From contig CADARY010000002.1 of assembly GCA_902790375.1 (NCBI GenBank), positions 25,488-89,487 of the forward strand: 64,000 nt of DNA, read 5' to 3'. The notes under the pieces were generated by a model. It did not search any database, had not been told where the DNA came from, and worked only from the letters and a program-made list of their open reading frames with translations. Origin of the DNA: Oscillospiraceae bacterium (GTDB lineage: Bacteria > Bacillota > Clostridia > Oscillospirales > Oscillospiraceae). Shown here in pieces: positions 1 to 9,353 of this stretch. The position numbers and the translations under genes are program-made. How positions within the stretch are numbered: the stretch's first letter is position 1; every line of letters starts with the position of its first letter.

Positions 1-648
1 GAGGATACACCCGGCCGGAAGCTTAAGGATCCCCTTGTAAATGGAGGACGGCGCGGGGACATATTTATACATCAGGAAAGCAGCCAGCGCATCCCGGTCG
101 ATCTCGGGAGAAAAGCCGGGGACACACAGAAACAGCGCCAGATCAGACGCGAAGGCAAAGAAAGGCTTGCCGGATTCATCCTGCGCCATGCCGTAATAAA
201 GGGGCTTTTCTCCGGCGCGGTCACGGGCAAGCCGTAACACCTTCTCCTGCCGGTCATATACGGCAAGCGCAAACATGCCCTTTGAGAGCTGAAGCGTCTC
301 TTCGAGGCCATAGGCTTCAATCGCCTCCAGCAGGATCTCCGTGTCGGAATGACCGCGGAAGCCGGACACACAGCCATCATTCAGGAGCATGTCCCGCAGC
401 TCAGGGGCGTTGTAAATCTCACCGTTATAGCTGAGCACATAGCGCCCCGAGGCTGAGAGCATCGGCTGTGAGCCGGCTGCGGAAAGGTCCAGGATCGAAA
501 GACGCCGGTGCCCCAGCGTCCAGCCGGACTGATCGTCAAACCAGAAGCCTTCGGCGTCCGGCCCGCGATGGCGCATCCGGTCCGTCATGGCACGGATGAG
601 CGCGGGTCGGTCTATTCTGTTGTTGCAAAAGCCGGCAATGCCACACAT
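1..648 (-). CDS. asnB: asparagine synthetase (glutamine-hydrolysing), N-terminal part
   Basis: Partial gene: 216 codons are visible and the C-terminal synthetase domain lies beyond the left edge. The protein opens MCGIAGF, so Cys2 would be the nucleophile of a class-II (Ntn) glutaminase domain. Further typical motifs are RHRGPDAEG near residue 27, the GHRRLSI stretch near residue 48, SYNGEIYN near residue 75 and GHSDTE near residue 100. Known family chemistry is transfer of glutamine amide nitrogen to aspartate with ATP. AsnB-like proteins are also common in surface-polysaccharide loci, where they may amidate sugars. It sits 36 bp downstream of the GDP-mannose dehydrogenase on the same strand, so the two are probably co-transcribed. 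Whether it serves asparagine supply or polymer amidation cannot be told from this fragment. Confidence 0.9.
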   Translation of the reverse strand, partial: MCGIAGFCNNRIDRPALIRAMTDRMRHRGPDAEGFWFDDQSGWTLGHRRLSILDLSAAGSQPMLSASGRYVLSYNGEIYNAPELRDMLLNDGCVSGFRGHSDTEILLEAIEAYGLEETLQLSKGMFALAVYDRQEKVLRLARDRAGEKPLYYGMAQDESGKPFFAFASDLALFLCVPGFSPEIDRDALAAFLMYKYVPAPSSIYKGILKLPAGCIL

Positions 649-684
649 AAATCGATACCTCTCTGCGTTTATCGGAACAGATAA

Positions 685-2058
685 TCAGTATTCCGTCGTA
701 ACCATGTCGCGCTCGATGGGCTTGTCCTGGGCGATATTGCGGTTGATGCCGGCCCAGCTGATCCCCTCATAATTGCCCTCGTAATCCAGCTCGTCAAACT
801 GTCTCACAAGGTCCACGATGCACTTGTCGGGATAACGCGCGGGCAGCTCGGCAAACTCCTTATCCTTTTGGGTGATAACCAGCACGTCGCTTGCCGTGCA
901 GACCGCATGCAGATCATCGGAGATGATCTGATGCAGATGGGGCAGCTTTGCCTGGATGAAATCCGCATTGGTGCCGGTGAGCTGGGAAAGGCGCACATTG
1001 CGGTCATAAATGCGCATGTTATAGCCTTTGCCGTAGAGCACCTCAACCACATCCACAATGGGGCTGTTGCGCAGATCGTCCGTCCCTGCCTTGAAGCTCA
1101 GACCGAGAACACCCACATTGCGGCGTCCTTTGCTCTCAATGATCTCCACAGCGGTCCTCTTCTGGATCTCGTTGGACTGCTCAATGCTGTTGATCACAGG
1201 CACATCGACATAGAGATCGTGGGCCAGCGTGCGCAGAGCCTTGGAATCCTTGGGCAGGCAGGAGCCGCCGTAGGCAAAGCCGGGTTTAAAATAATAGGGG
1301 GAGATATTGAGCTGCTTATCCTTGCAGAAAATATCCATGACCTTATGGCTGTCAATATCCAGCTGCTTGCAGATATTTCCGATCTCATTGCCGAAGACGA
1401 TCTTGAGGGCGTGAAAAGTGTTGTTCACGTACTTCATGATCTCGGCCACGCGAATATCCGTGCATACGAATTCAGCGGGAATGTCCTTATAGATTTCCCG
1501 GAAGACGGCCTCGGCCTTTTCGCTGTCAGTGCCGATGAGCGTGATGGGGGGATGCATATAATCCTGGACAGAGGTGCCCTCACGCAGAAATTCAGGGTTG
1601 GATACGACCGTAAAGCCTGCGCCGCGCTCCTTGCCGGAGGCCTCGGCGATGATCTCGCCGACCTTCTGGTTCGTGCCGGGGAGAACGGTACTGCGGATGG
1701 CGATGATATGAAAGCCGTCCTTTTCACGGAGGCCCTCGCCGATCTGCCGGGCAACCCTGTAAATGTAATCGAGATTCAGGTGCCCGTCTTTGCGGCTGGG
1801 TGTACCGACGCAAATGAAAGAGACGTCTGTATGTTTCACGGCATATTTGTAATCCGTGGTCGCTTCCAGCATTCCGCGATCATGCGCCTCTTTGACAAGC
1901 TCCTCAATGTCCGCCTCGATAATGGTGGGCTTGCCCGCGTTGATGAGGTCGACCTTTCCCTGGGTGTGGTTTACACCGATCACATGATGCCCAAGCTTAG
2001 CGAGACATGCCGCGCCGACACAGCCTACATATCCCAAACCGAAAATGCTGATATTCAT
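685..2058 (-). CDS. algD: AlgD-type GDP-mannose 6-dehydrogenase
   Basis: 457 residues. The N-terminal Rossmann motif is FGLGYVG at residues 6-12. The catalytic segment FAYGGSCLPKD (261-271) places the nucleophile at Cys267, and NPEFLREG (154-161) and GLSFKAGTDDLR are also present. GGSCLPKD rather than GGSCFPKD, and overall similarity to AlgD, favour GDP-mannose over UDP-glucose as substrate: a double NAD-dependent oxidation to GDP-mannuronate. The divergent neighbours make GDP-mannose (manC, manA, phosphohexomutase), which supports this substrate. The start has a sensible upstream ribosome site (AAGGAGAATT), and asnB follows on the same strand. A UDP-sugar dehydrogenase is the main alternative, since substrate assignment within the family from sequence is imperfect. 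Confidence 0.85.
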   Translation of the reverse strand: MNISIFGLGYVGCVGAACLAKLGHHVIGVNHTQGKVDLINAGKPTIIEADIEELVKEAHDRGMLEATTDYKYAVKHTDVSFICVGTPSRKDGHLNLDYIYRVARQIGEGLREKDGFHIIAIRSTVLPGTNQKVGEIIAEASGKERGAGFTVVSNPEFLREGTSVQDYMHPPITLIGTDSEKAEAVFREIYKDIPAEFVCTDIRVAEIMKYVNNTFHALKIVFGNEIGNICKQLDIDSHKVMDIFCKDKQLNISPYYFKPGFAYGGSCLPKDSKALRTLAHDLYVDVPVINSIEQSNEIQKRTAVEIIESKGRRNVGVLGLSFKAGTDDLRNSPIVDVVEVLYGKGYNMRIYDRNVRLSQLTGTNADFIQAKLPHLHQIISDDLHAVCTASDVLVITQKDKEFAELPARYPDKCIVDLVRQFDELDYEGNYEGISWAGINRNIAQDKPIERDMVTTEY

Positions 2059-2146
2059 TCCAGAATTCTCCTTATTTTTACAAACTGTACTGCGTGAAAC
2101 GCATAATTGTACCCGTATATGTCAGGGCAGATTGAAAAGCATATCT

Positions 2147-2175
2147 ATTATATCATGCTTTGCCTGACCAGACAA
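2147..2175 (-). promoter_or_regulatory. sigma-A promoter for the algD-asnB unit
   Basis: On the minus strand, TTGTCT (2170-2175), 17 bp, then TATAAT (2147-2152), preceded by a TG extended -10. It lies about 90 bp upstream of the dehydrogenase start in the divergent intergenic region. Confidence 0.65.
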
Positions 2176-2239
2176 TAACTGCATGGCAAAAAATGCATGA
2201 CCGAATCGTCATTCGTCCGACAAGCGCGGGCGAGAACGC

Positions 2240-2268
2240 TTTACTTTTGTGGAAATAAGAGGTAGAAT
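2240..2268 (+). promoter_or_regulatory. sigma-A promoter for the GH26-manC-manA-pgm unit
   Basis: TTTACT (2240-2245), 17 bp, TAGAAT (2263-2268), about 40 bp upstream of the GH26 start. Only moderate matches to consensus. Confidence 0.5.
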
Positions 2269-2307
2269 AAAAGAAAGCTTTCTGTAGGAGGATGCGCTCT
2301 GAAAACG

Positions 2308-3810
2308 ATGGTTTTATCGAACAAGCGGCTGCGTGTAAAGAGGCTGAAAGAGCTGATCGCCGTCACACTGAGCGCCTTCGTGATCCTGCTGCTGTGCGGG
2401 GCCGGCAAAGAGAGCGGCGCGCAGACCGGGAGAGTCTTTGAGGCGGAACAGGCGCTTCCCCTGGGACACAGCCAGATCGTGGAGGATGAAAGCGCTTCCG
2501 GCGGAAAAGCGGTAATCGTCTACGCAAAGCCTGACGAGGGGGTCGCCTTTCAGGTGGAGATCACGCAGGACGGCGTCTACGACCTGGTTTTCACCGGGAA
2601 AGGGTTCGAGCATGACAAGCTGGATTACGTTTTCGTAGACGGTTGTCAAATCAGTGAATTGCGCCTGCCGGAGGATGGAGAATACGGCGCGCGGGTGATA
2701 CCGAAAACACCCTTGAGCGCAGGCAGCCATGAGATCAGCGTGCGCGTGAGGCGCGGCAATTTTTATCTGGACAGTCTCACCGTCATTCCGACGGAGCCGA
2801 TCCCTGAAAGCTTCTACGATGTGAGTCCCACGCTCAGCAATCCCAAGGCGACCGAGGAGACGAAGGAGCTTTTCCGCTTCTTATGCGATTGCTACGGACG
2901 CTATACCCTCTCCGGCCAGCACTGTCCCGGCGGCCTCAACGGAGAGGAGATACAGGCAATCTATTCCGTCACAGGGGAATACCCGGCCATCCTGAGCATG
3001 GATATCCGGGACTATTCCGAAAGCAGAAAATATTTCGGCGCGGAGGGCGACACTGTCGAACATGCCTTGGAATATCACCGGGCGGGAGGAATCGTGAGCT
3101 TTTGCTGGCACTGGAACGCGCCGGCACAGACTATTCTGCCGAGCGGTGAAAAGGGAAGCGAACCGGCCTGGCATCAGGGCTATCGGGAGAACAACAGCAC
3201 CTTTAATATCCTGCGTGTCATGCATGGGGATGAACCGGACTTGAAAAGGGCGCTGGATATGGACATTCAGGCTGTCGCCGCCCAGCTCAAGCGTCTGGAG
3301 GAGGAGGGGGTGCCCGTCCTGTGGCGTCCGCTGCATGAGGCCTCCGGCGGATGGTTCTGGTGGGGGGCTGACGGACCGGATGCCTTCAAGCAGCTCTGGA
3401 TCTACCTTTATAAAACCTTAACCGAGGTATACCGCTGCAATAACCTGATCTGGGTCTGCACCTGCCTGGATGCAGACTGGTATCCCGGAGATGCCTATGT
3501 TGATATTCTGGGGGATGACATCTATACTTTGCCGCGACAGTACGGACCGCAGATCCAAAACTTTCTGGCGCTCGGGGACTGCTCTCCGGCCGGACGCATC
3601 CTGGCACTGACGGAAACAGGCGCCCTGCCGGATGTGGACCAGGGCTTTGCGGCAAATGTGCGCTGGTCCTGGTTCTGCGGCTGGGAATACGGCTATGTGG
3701 TGAAGGACGGCGCATACTCTCCGGAGTATACCGAAGAGGACATGCTTCGGAAAATCTATGGCAGTGAACATGTCCTGAACCTTGACAGACTCAAGCAAAT
3801 GCGAAAATGA
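2308..3810 (+). CDS. secreted GH26 glycosidase (beta-mannanase family) with N-terminal carbohydrate-binding module
   Basis: 500 residues. A basic start and a hydrophobic stretch (about 13-32) form a signal peptide or anchor. A CBM35-like beta-sandwich follows at about 42-160 (opening VFEAEQA), then a GH26 catalytic domain at about 175-490. The acid/base is Glu344 in WRPLHEASGGWFWWG and the nucleophile Glu436 in LALTETGALP; both family glutamates are present, so it should be active. GH26 enzymes cleave beta-1,4-mannans and related glycans. Its place at the head of a GDP-mannose operon suggests trimming of a mannose-containing polymer made by the neighbours, or digestion of dietary mannan. The AGGAGG at 2286-2291 is 16 bp from ATG 2308 but 7 bp from an in-frame CTG at 2299, so CTG may be the real start. 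Confidence 0.85.
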   Translation: MVLSNKRLRVKRLKELIAVTLSAFVILLLCGAGKESGAQTGRVFEAEQALPLGHSQIVEDESASGGKAVIVYAKPDEGVAFQVEITQDGVYDLVFTGKGFEHDKLDYVFVDGCQISELRLPEDGEYGARVIPKTPLSAGSHEISVRVRRGNFYLDSLTVIPTEPIPESFYDVSPTLSNPKATEETKELFRFLCDCYGRYTLSGQHCPGGLNGEEIQAIYSVTGEYPAILSMDIRDYSESRKYFGAEGDTVEHALEYHRAGGIVSFCWHWNAPAQTILPSGEKGSEPAWHQGYRENNSTFNILRVMHGDEPDLKRALDMDIQAVAAQLKRLEEEGVPVLWRPLHEASGGWFWWGADGPDAFKQLWIYLYKTLTEVYRCNNLIWVCTCLDADWYPGDAYVDILGDDIYTLPRQYGPQIQNFLALGDCSPAGRILALTETGALPDVDQGFAANVRWSWFCGWEYGYVVKDGAYSPEYTEEDMLRKIYGSEHVLNLDRLKQMRK

Positions 3811-3829
3811 ATATGCAGGGAGAAAACCC

Positions 3830-5146
3830 ATGAATATAGTCCTTTTATCCGGCGGTTCAGGCAAGCGCCTTTGGCCGCTGTCCAATGAAGTACGTTCCAA
3901 GCAGTTTATCAAGATTTTCCGGAAGCCCATGGCCCGGGAGGGAGATCCGGACGCCTATGAATCCATGCTGCAGCGGGTGTATCGCCAAATCAGAAGCGTA
4001 GACCCCGGCGCTTTTGTGACAGTCGCTACTTCAAAGTCTCAGGTTTCCGCTATTCATAACCAGCTCGGGGATGTGAGCATCTCTGTTGAGCCCTGCCGTC
4101 GAGATACCTTTCCGGCAATCGCCCTGGCAGCGGCATACCTTCATGACGTGATCGGCCTGCCTGCGGACGAGGCGCTTGTTGTGTGCCCGGTGGACCCCTA
4201 TGTGGACGCCGATTATTTCCGCTGTGTTGAGCGCCTGTATAAAGCGGCCCAGCAGGGGAAGAACAGGCTCACGCTCATGGGCATTGAACCGACTTATCCC
4301 TCGGAAAAGTACGGCTATATCAAGCCCGACGGCAAGGGCGGCTACACCTTTACGGAAAAGCCGGACAGGAAAAAGGCGGAGGAATACATCGCCGCGGGCG
4401 CTCTTTGGAACGGGGGCGTGTTTGCATTCAGGCTCTCCTATGTGCTGGACAAGGCACAGGAGCTCCTTGGCACGGCGGCGTATTCGGAACTTTTCCACAA
4501 CTACGCCGGGCTTCGAAAAATCTCCTTCGATTACGCGGTGGTGGAGCAGGAGACCGATATCGAGGTCATGCGCTATGCCGGGACCTGGAAGGATATCGGT
4601 ACCTGGAATACCTTTACAGAGGCGATGGAGGATGAAATAATCGGCCGCGGCATGATCGGCGACGGCTGCGAGGGCGTACATATCGTCAACAACCTCAACC
4701 TGCCCATCCTTGCCATGGGACTCAAGGATACGGTAATCGCAGCAGGGCCCGACGGTATTCTGATCTCATCCCACGACGCGGCAGACAGGATCAAGCCCTA
4801 TGTGGACAAGCTCAGCCAGCAGATCATGTTTGCGGAAAAAAGCTGGGGCAGGTATCATGTACTGGATGTTCAGGATCATTCCATGACCATCCTTGCCGCC
4901 CTGAATCCCGGCCAGCACATGAGCTATCACAGCCACGATCACCGGGATGAGGTTTGGACGGTGATCCGCGGCTCCGGCAGAACCATCGTGGACGGGATGG
5001 AGCAGCAGATTCGCACCGGCGATGTGATCACCATGGAGGCAGGCACCCGGCATACGGTGATTGCCGGAGACGAAGGCCTGCAGCTCATTGAGGTGCAGAT
5101 CGGCAGTGAGATCAGCGCTGCGGACAAGCGCAAGTATGAACTATGA
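3830..5146 (+). CDS. manC: mannose-1-phosphate guanylyltransferase with C-terminal cupin
   Basis: 438 residues from ATG 3830, preceded by CAGGGAGAAA. An in-frame ATG at 3782 lies inside the GH26 gene and lacks a ribosome site. The N-terminal nucleotidyltransferase shows LSGGSGKRLWPLS at the start (GTP-binding loop, variant RSKQF instead of PKQF) and the FTEKPDRKKAEEY and ALWNGGVFAF motifs. A type-II mannose-6-phosphate isomerase cupin follows in the last ~110 residues (SYHSHDHRDEVW, GDVITMEAGTRH). It makes GDP-mannose from mannose-1-phosphate and GTP. The cupin may add isomerase activity, although a separate manA overlaps its stop codon by 4 bp, implying translational coupling. Confidence 0.92.
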   Translation: MNIVLLSGGSGKRLWPLSNEVRSKQFIKIFRKPMAREGDPDAYESMLQRVYRQIRSVDPGAFVTVATSKSQVSAIHNQLGDVSISVEPCRRDTFPAIALAAAYLHDVIGLPADEALVVCPVDPYVDADYFRCVERLYKAAQQGKNRLTLMGIEPTYPSEKYGYIKPDGKGGYTFTEKPDRKKAEEYIAAGALWNGGVFAFRLSYVLDKAQELLGTAAYSELFHNYAGLRKISFDYAVVEQETDIEVMRYAGTWKDIGTWNTFTEAMEDEIIGRGMIGDGCEGVHIVNNLNLPILAMGLKDTVIAAGPDGILISSHDAADRIKPYVDKLSQQIMFAEKSWGRYHVLDVQDHSMTILAALNPGQHMSYHSHDHRDEVWTVIRGSGRTIVDGMEQQIRTGDVITMEAGTRHTVIAGDEGLQLIEVQIGSEISAADKRKYEL

Positions 5147-6117
5147 ACACACCCTTTCTGCTTGAGCCCGCGGCCAAGGACTATCTCTGGGGCGGCTCAA
5201 GGCTGAACGACGATTTCGGAAAGAATATCGCGCTCTCCCCGCTCGCCGAGACCTGGGAATGCAGCACCCATCCGGACGGGGAATCCCGTGTGAACGGGGA
5301 AAGGCTCAGCCTGGTTCTGGCCAGACACCCGGAATGGCTCGGCAGCCACCCATTGAAAACCACCGGAGGAAAGGCAGAGCTGCCCATCCTCATCAAGCTC
5401 ATTGATGCGCGGCAGGATCTTTCCGTGCAGGTACACCCGGACGATGCCTATGCGCTGGAGCAGGAAGGCTGCCTCGGCAAAACGGAGATGTGGTATGTAC
5501 TGGCGGCAAAGCCCGGGGCAAAGCTGGTTTACGGATTTGATCAGACTGTAACAGAGGCTCAGGTGCGGCGGGCGATCCGGGACGGAAAGCTCGACATGCT
5601 GTTGAACCATGTCTCGGTGAAGAAGGATGATCTTTTCTATATTGAGGCAGGGACAGTGCACGCCCTGGGGGCCGGCTGCGTCATTGCGGAAATCCAGGAA
5701 AGCTCCAACCTTACCTATCGTCTGTGCGACTATGACCGTGTGGGGCGGGACGGAAGGAAGAGAGCGCTGCACATCGACAAGGCTTTGCAGGTTGCACGGC
5801 TTCAATCATCAGCGGTCCCGCGCCAGCCGATGCGTGTGCTCCGCTATCGGGGCGGCTGGGCATCGGAGCTTTTGACGCGCTGCCGCTATTTCCAGGTAGA
5901 GCGGGTACTGCTGAACACGGAAATCCACCGGGAGCTTGTCCGTTTCCAAACCGATACAAATTCCTTTCACGCCTTGCTGTGCGTGGAGGGCTGCGGCAGC
6001 TTCAGCGGCGAGGGGTTTATGCTCAATTTCTTCAAGGGCGACTGCATCTTTGTTCCGGCGGACAGCATCCCGTTGAAACTGCACGGTAAGGCACAGCTCC
6101 TGGATGTGAGCTGCTGA
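5143..6117 (+). CDS. manA: mannose-6-phosphate isomerase, class I
   Basis: 324 residues, starting in an ATGA overlap with manC. The zinc cupin motifs of the family are visible: DLSVQVHPDDAYA near residue 94, then GTVHALGAGCVIAEIQ and SSNLTYRLCDYDR. It interconverts fructose-6-phosphate and mannose-6-phosphate, feeding the phosphomannomutase and ManC next to it. The length suits the short Firmicute ManA type. Together with manC and the mutase it completes fructose-6-P to GDP-mannose in three consecutive genes. Confidence 0.92.
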   Translation: MNTPFLLEPAAKDYLWGGSRLNDDFGKNIALSPLAETWECSTHPDGESRVNGERLSLVLARHPEWLGSHPLKTTGGKAELPILIKLIDARQDLSVQVHPDDAYALEQEGCLGKTEMWYVLAAKPGAKLVYGFDQTVTEAQVRRAIRDGKLDMLLNHVSVKKDDLFYIEAGTVHALGAGCVIAEIQESSNLTYRLCDYDRVGRDGRKRALHIDKALQVARLQSSAVPRQPMRVLRYRGGWASELLTRCRYFQVERVLLNTEIHRELVRFQTDTNSFHALLCVEGCGSFSGEGFMLNFFKGDCIFVPADSIPLKLHGKAQLLDVSC

Positions 6118-6135
6118 GACGAAAGAGGATACAAA

Positions 6136-7782
6136 ATGGATCACAGAAAAGAGTATGAACGCTGGCGGAGAGAGGCTCAGGACGATGAACTGCTCAAAGA
6201 ACTCCGCGACATGACTGAGGCAGACATTGAGGATGCGTTCTATCGCCATCTCAGCTTCGGAACCGGGGGCTTGCGCGGCACGCTCGGGGCGGGCACGAAC
6301 CGTATGAATATCTATGTGGTGGCCAGGGCAAGCCTGGGCCTGGCGCACTATATCGGAGAGGGCGGCAGCGTGGTGATCGGCTATGACAGTCGTCTGAAAA
6401 GCGATGCGTTTGCCAGGACCGCCGCCTGCGTTTTTGCTGCGGCAGGGGTAAAAGCGCATATCTGGCCGGAGCTCCTCCCGGTGCCTGCCGTTTCTTACGC
6501 TGTGCGCCGGTTGAAGGCGTCTGCGGGTGTGATGATTACCGCAAGCCACAATCCGGCCCAATACAACGGCTATAAGGTGTACGGCCCCGACGGATGCCAG
6601 ATCACCTCAGAAGCTGCCGCTGAAATCTTAAAGGAAATCAGCAGCCTTGACCTCTTTGAAAATACCTGTTTGATTGCCTTTGAGCAAGGACTGAGGGACG
6701 GCAGTATCACATATATCGACGAAAGTGTGCTCACGGCTTACCTGCAGGAGATTCAAGGGCAGAGTGTTCTGTACGGAGATGAGATCGACCGAAACGTCGC
6801 CATCGTCTATACGCCGCTCAACGGCGCCGGCCTTAAGCCTGTGACGCGCGCACTCAGGGACGCCGGCTTTCAGAATATCACAGTTGTCGAAGAGCAGCGA
6901 AACCCGGACGGGCATTTCCCCACCTGTCCCTACCCGAATCCCGAGATCCGGGAGGCGATGGAGCTGGGACTGAAAACCTGCGCGCGCGTCCACGCAGACC
7001 TTCTTCTTGCCACCGATCCTGACTGTGACCGCTGCGGCATCGCTGTGCGTGGGACGGATGGGGCGTATCAGCTCCTTTCCGGAAACGAGGCGGGGCTTCT
7101 GCTGCTCGACTATATCTGCGCCCAGCGTTCAAAACATGGAAAAATGCCCGCTCACCCTGTCTTCGTCAAGACCATTGTGACAATGGATCTCGCGGAAAAG
7201 ATCGCAGCGCATTACGGCGTTGAGACCGTGAATGTCCTCACCGGATTCAAGTTTATCGGTGAGGTCATCGGAAAACTGGAAAACGAAGAGGACTATATCT
7301 GCGGCTTTGAGGAGAGCTACGGCTATCTCACCGGCAGCTATGTTCGGGACAAGGACGGCGTGAACGCAGCTTTCATGATTGCGGAAATGTTCGCCTTCTA
7401 CAAGACCCGGGGAATCAGTCTGGCGGAAAAGCTTGCCGATCTTTACCGCAGCTATGGATACTGTCTGAACACTCTGCGCACGTATTCCTTCCCCGGGAGC
7501 GCAGGCATGGAGAAAATGGCGGAGATTATGGCCGCGTTTCGCCGGGGATTGGAGACGATCGGCGGGGAAAGGGTCCTCAGTACCGAGGATTTCAGTCTCG
7601 GACTCAATGGGCTGCCGAGGTCCGACGTACTCAAGTTCCGCCTGGAAAACGGCTCGGTGGTGGTGCGTCCCTCCGGCACGGAGCCGAAGCTTAAGACCTA
7701 TTTCTCCGTCACAGCGGATAACCGGCAGCAGGCTGAGCGGATCGAAAAACGCCTTGCTGCCGATCTGGAGAAGAGATTCTGA
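6136..7782 (+). CDS. phosphomannomutase/phosphoglucomutase (alpha-D-phosphohexomutase)
   Basis: 548 residues. The catalytic phosphoserine is Ser137 in VMITASHNPAQYNG. The metal loop is DPDCDRCG near residue 295, sugar specificity loop GFEESYGY near residue 393, and phosphate-binding RPSGTEPKLK near the C-terminus. The FGTGGLRG motif at 41-48 is typical of this Clostridial/Bacillus PgcA-like branch. It moves phosphate between C6 and C1 of mannose or glucose. Position after manA argues for mannose-6-P to mannose-1-P in vivo, but dual use on glucose is common in the family. A ribosome site (AAAGAGGATAC) precedes ATG 6136. Confidence 0.92.
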   Translation: MDHRKEYERWRREAQDDELLKELRDMTEADIEDAFYRHLSFGTGGLRGTLGAGTNRMNIYVVARASLGLAHYIGEGGSVVIGYDSRLKSDAFARTAACVFAAAGVKAHIWPELLPVPAVSYAVRRLKASAGVMITASHNPAQYNGYKVYGPDGCQITSEAAAEILKEISSLDLFENTCLIAFEQGLRDGSITYIDESVLTAYLQEIQGQSVLYGDEIDRNVAIVYTPLNGAGLKPVTRALRDAGFQNITVVEEQRNPDGHFPTCPYPNPEIREAMELGLKTCARVHADLLLATDPDCDRCGIAVRGTDGAYQLLSGNEAGLLLLDYICAQRSKHGKMPAHPVFVKTIVTMDLAEKIAAHYGVETVNVLTGFKFIGEVIGKLENEEDYICGFEESYGYLTGSYVRDKDGVNAAFMIAEMFAFYKTRGISLAEKLADLYRSYGYCLNTLRTYSFPGSAGMEKMAEIMAAFRRGLETIGGERVLSTEDFSLGLNGLPRSDVLKFRLENGSVVVRPSGTEPKLKTYFSVTADNRQQAERIEKRLAADLEKRF

Positions 7783-7836
7783 CACCGTTCCCTGACAGAA
7801 AGCCGGCTTGACAATTCCTGCCGGAAGGATATTCGC

Positions 7837-9273
7837 ATGTCGGGGAAGAGCATGACTACATGGACAAAGGACATAACCGATATGAAAGATTTCAAATTTC
7901 AGAAAGTCCTCTCTCCGCTGCAGGCCTGGTCCTACGCTTACGGCTGCATCATGTGCTGGGGCGCCTTCGTTATGACGGCAACGATGTTCCTGCCCCAGGG
8001 CGGCGTTGTCGGCTCCCTGCTGGCCTATCCGGTGGGCGGCTTCTTTATTATTCTCATCGCTATGAATTATCACTATCTTTCCTCTCTGTGCCCGGCAAAC
8101 GGCGGGATTTTCTATCTGCTTCAGAACACCATGGGACGAGGCCATGCCTTTGCCGCCTCCTGGGCCATCTGCTTTGCCCATCTGCTCATCATCCCCCTGA
8201 ACGCCCGTGCCCTTGCGCAGCTGATCCGCGCAGTGATGCTGGAGTATTTCCAGGTGGAATATCACGTCCTGATCCCCGGGACGAAGGTCCTGGTCGTAGA
8301 TTTCTTTTTGATTTTTCTGACCCTGATCTGTTTTGCCTATGTGAATTTCAAGGGGATTCGCGTGAGTGCAAGCGTTCAGACGACAGGGGCTGTGATTCTG
8401 GCCGCAGGGATCGTCCTGATGTTTTTCATGGCATTGTTCTCCGGCGTTGATATCCGGGAGAAAATGACCCCTGCTTTTTATCCCGGCAGCGATCCTGTCG
8501 TCTCCTTTATGCTGATTTTTATTATGATCCCGTGGGCTTTTGTGGGCTTTGATTCTGCCCCCGCCCTCTCCCGGGAGGCGGCCTTCTCCAAGAAATTGCT
8601 GGGAAAAATCATGATCATGGCGATTCTGTTCGGTACCTTCAGTTATATGTCCCACATCGTGATTACGCTGCTCGGCGCGCCACAGCCCTGGCCGGAATAT
8701 GTGCACAATATCGGCAAAGGACTGGAGAGCATCGCGGTGGTGGCCGCCATCCGCAGGCTGTACGGTACAGGTGGGTTGATCCTTGCGCTTATCACGCTCC
8801 TCGGCGGCATTGTGACCGGCGTGAACGGCAGCATTGCCAATGTGAGCCGCTTGTTTTATACCATGTCCCGCAGCAATTCTCTTTTTCCTGTTCTTGGCAA
8901 AACCAATGATAAAGGCGTGCCGGACAGGGCCATCAATTCCGCGGTCATCGCATCCCTCGTGCTGGTGCTCATCTCAACAACCTTCAATACGGTCGAGATG
9001 GTAGCTTCTATCTGCACTGCTTTCGGATATGGCTACTGCTCTCTCTCCGCCCTTCTCAACGCAAGAAAACAGGGGAACAGGCGATATATGTTTACCGGGG
9101 CAACAGGGCTGCTCGTCTGCATCGTATGGCTGGTGTTCCTGTCCATACCGATTTTGCCCATCAAGTCCTTTTTGAGCGCAAAGCTCTATGTCAGCCTTGG
9201 CGTCTGGGTATTTATCGGCATATGGGGATACGCGATTACCTGCCGTAAGCCCGACACCATTCTGGATACATAA
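7837..9273 (+). CDS. APC-superfamily amino acid/polyamine permease
   Basis: 478 residues with about 12 hydrophobic segments spread over the whole length and an N-terminal helix beginning LSPLQAWSYAYGCIMCWG, as in APC transporters. The conserved cytoplasmic loop SRLFYTMSRSNSLFPVLGKTN near residue 345 is typical of this superfamily. Substrate is unknown; amino acids are the family norm. GGAAGG at 7823-7828 lies 8 bp before ATG 7837. It sits between the phosphohexomutase and the sugar transferase, but nothing in the protein links it to polysaccharide export. Confidence 0.85.
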   Translation: MSGKSMTTWTKDITDMKDFKFQKVLSPLQAWSYAYGCIMCWGAFVMTATMFLPQGGVVGSLLAYPVGGFFIILIAMNYHYLSSLCPANGGIFYLLQNTMGRGHAFAASWAICFAHLLIIPLNARALAQLIRAVMLEYFQVEYHVLIPGTKVLVVDFFLIFLTLICFAYVNFKGIRVSASVQTTGAVILAAGIVLMFFMALFSGVDIREKMTPAFYPGSDPVVSFMLIFIMIPWAFVGFDSAPALSREAAFSKKLLGKIMIMAILFGTFSYMSHIVITLLGAPQPWPEYVHNIGKGLESIAVVAAIRRLYGTGGLILALITLLGGIVTGVNGSIANVSRLFYTMSRSNSLFPVLGKTNDKGVPDRAINSAVIASLVLVLISTTFNTVEMVASICTAFGYGYCSLSALLNARKQGNRRYMFTGATGLLVCIVWLVFLSIPILPIKSFLSAKLYVSLGVWVFIGIWGYAITCRKPDTILDT

Positions 9274-9353
9274 CAGACGTATGGAAGAATCCACGAAGCG
9301 ATACGCCTGAAAGAGTTTCAGTCTTAGTCTATACAGAGAGGAAGTGAAGCATT

